Below, in pieces: positions 63,478 to 64,000 of a DNA stretch of 64,000 nt; the stretch's first letter is position 1, and each line of letters begins with the position of its first letter. Source of the stretch: Aeromicrobium wangtongii (GTDB lineage Bacteria > Actinomycetota > Actinomycetes > Propionibacteriales > Nocardioidaceae); assembly GCF_024584515.1 (NCBI RefSeq), contig NZ_CP102173.1, forward strand, positions 744,001 through 808,000. Direction: 5' to 3'. A program made the translations under genes and the position numbers. Under the pieces are notes generated by a model, which searched no databases, was not told the DNA's origin, and saw only the letters and a list, made by a program, of their open reading frames with translations.

Positions 63478-64000
63478 CTCCTTCGGTGCGCTCACGTCTG
63501 TTGGCCGCGGCGGCCTCGTTCGCCCTCGGCTTCGCGATCGGCAACTACGGCGTCCTGATGATCGCGACACCCGACCGATGGCTGTGGGTCGTCGTGGCGG
63601 TGGCCCTCATGCTGACCGGTGCGCTCGGCGTCCTGTTCGCCGACACGCCTCGCCGCATCTCCTTCTGGGCCGTGCTGGGCGGGGAGCTGTTCATGGTGTT
63701 CACGCTCGTCCCGCTGCTGTGGACGTTCCGGGTGGCCACCACGCCGGCAGAAGTGACCCCGCGGACGCTGTGGCCCCAGGACGTCACCTTCGCGGCGTTC
63801 GGTGACGCGATCTCGTCGGACGTCCTGCGCGACGCCGCCGGGACGTCCTTGCTGGTGGCGGCGCTCGCGACCCTGATCGCGATGCCGCTGGCGGTGTCGG
63901 CGGCCTACGCCCTGGTGCACCTGTCCGCGCCGGGACGCCGCTACGTCTACGGATTCGTGGTCGCGGCGCTGCTGATGCCGGTGCTGGCACTGGCCGGTCC
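63474..64000 (+). CDS. ABC sugar-transporter permease (SugB-like), 5' part
   Basis: GTG 63474 overlaps the previous stop and has AGGAGG five bases upstream; the frame is open to the right edge (175 codons seen). Three N-terminal hydrophobic segments come before the permease core, including LMIATPDRWLWVVVAVALML; this is an extra N-terminal region compared with standard MalG-like permeases. Then FAAFGDAISSDVLRDAAGTS precedes the first core helix. The EAA loop lies beyond the window. It probably completes a CUT1 importer with the two genes before it. Confidence 0.8.
   Translation, partial: MTPSVRSRLLAAAASFALGFAIGNYGVLMIATPDRWLWVVVAVALMLTGALGVLFADTPRRISFWAVLGGELFMVFTLVPLLWTFRVATTPAEVTPRTLWPQDVTFAAFGDAISSDVLRDAAGTSLLVAALATLIAMPLAVSAAYALVHLSAPGRRYVYGFVVAALLMPVLALAG

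Overview
The window looks like a high-GC actinobacterial chromosome, probably Nocardioidaceae-like (Aeromicrobium or Nocardioides type). The evidence is frequent GTG starts, pervasive 4-bp ATGA/GTGA overlaps, the TrhA - isoprenyl transferase - PIN/PhoH neighbourhood, and LpqY/SugAB-like ABC genes. The genus is inference. By eye, the outer parts (about 1-4.8 kb and 58-64 kb) are richer in G+C and carry ordinary chromosomal genes, while the centre (about 12.8-55.6 kb) is more AT-rich with strongly AT-rich intergenic sites, as expected of acquired DNA.

Left flank (1-4.8 kb): one operon with an APC permease tail, an FGGY carbohydrate kinase, a GlpA-like FAD dehydrogenase with a BFD-type iron-sulfur tail, and a second FAD/NAD(P) oxidoreductase. 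It ends at the first 16 codons of a yyaL-type (DUF255) gene, cut off near 4866 and fused to a reversed, frameshifted MobF conjugative relaxase pseudogene (4867-6871). Next is a glycolate/glyoxylate module (7.2-12.2 kb): glcD and an IclR regulator face malate synthase G and a GlcG/HbpS-like gene. Matching TTCC-N7-GGAA dyads lie upstream of both glcD and glcB. Transposase remnants follow at 12.2 kb and 14.4-16.9 kb, the latter apparently an IS21 inserted in an IS3.

Core island (12.86-55.65 kb): a large catabolic cluster that I cannot assign to a described pathway. It has two HsaA/DszC-like flavin monooxygenases and one flavin reductase, a Baeyer-Villiger monooxygenase, three large and three small acyl-CoA dehydrogenase subunits that look like three heteromeric enzymes, a dedicated ETF, three crotonase-fold enzymes, two acyl-CoA synthetases, a TesB-like thioesterase and seven SDRs. 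It also has a zinc alcohol dehydrogenase, a cyclase-family hydrolase, an HSL-type esterase, an NTF2-like protein, a nitronate monooxygenase, a ribose-type ABC importer, an MFS transporter and one GntR regulator. I see no thiolase, extradiol dioxygenase, Mce system or P450. The gene set fits uptake, CoA activation, beta-oxidation, ketone formation and oxygenolytic ring opening of a cyclic (alicyclic, terpenoid or steroid-like) acid or alcohol; the substrate is unknown.

The clearest new signal is a family of AT-rich 16-bp dyads, consensus TATNAT-WGCT-ATNATA, seen 13 times. One lies in front of nearly every transcription unit of the island, including the GntR gene, and in two cases it overlaps recognisable -35/-10 elements. 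This defines a putative local regulon, probably governed by the GntR protein at 51114-51863.

Right flank (55.65-64 kb): a truncated, frameshifted gabT pseudogene, intact gabD, a terminator, a possible yyaL 3' remnant, trhA (reverse), a cis-isoprenyl transferase, a mirrored array of nine 21-bp repeats, a PIN-PhoH ATPase, and the start of a CUT1-type sugar ABC operon that runs off the window.
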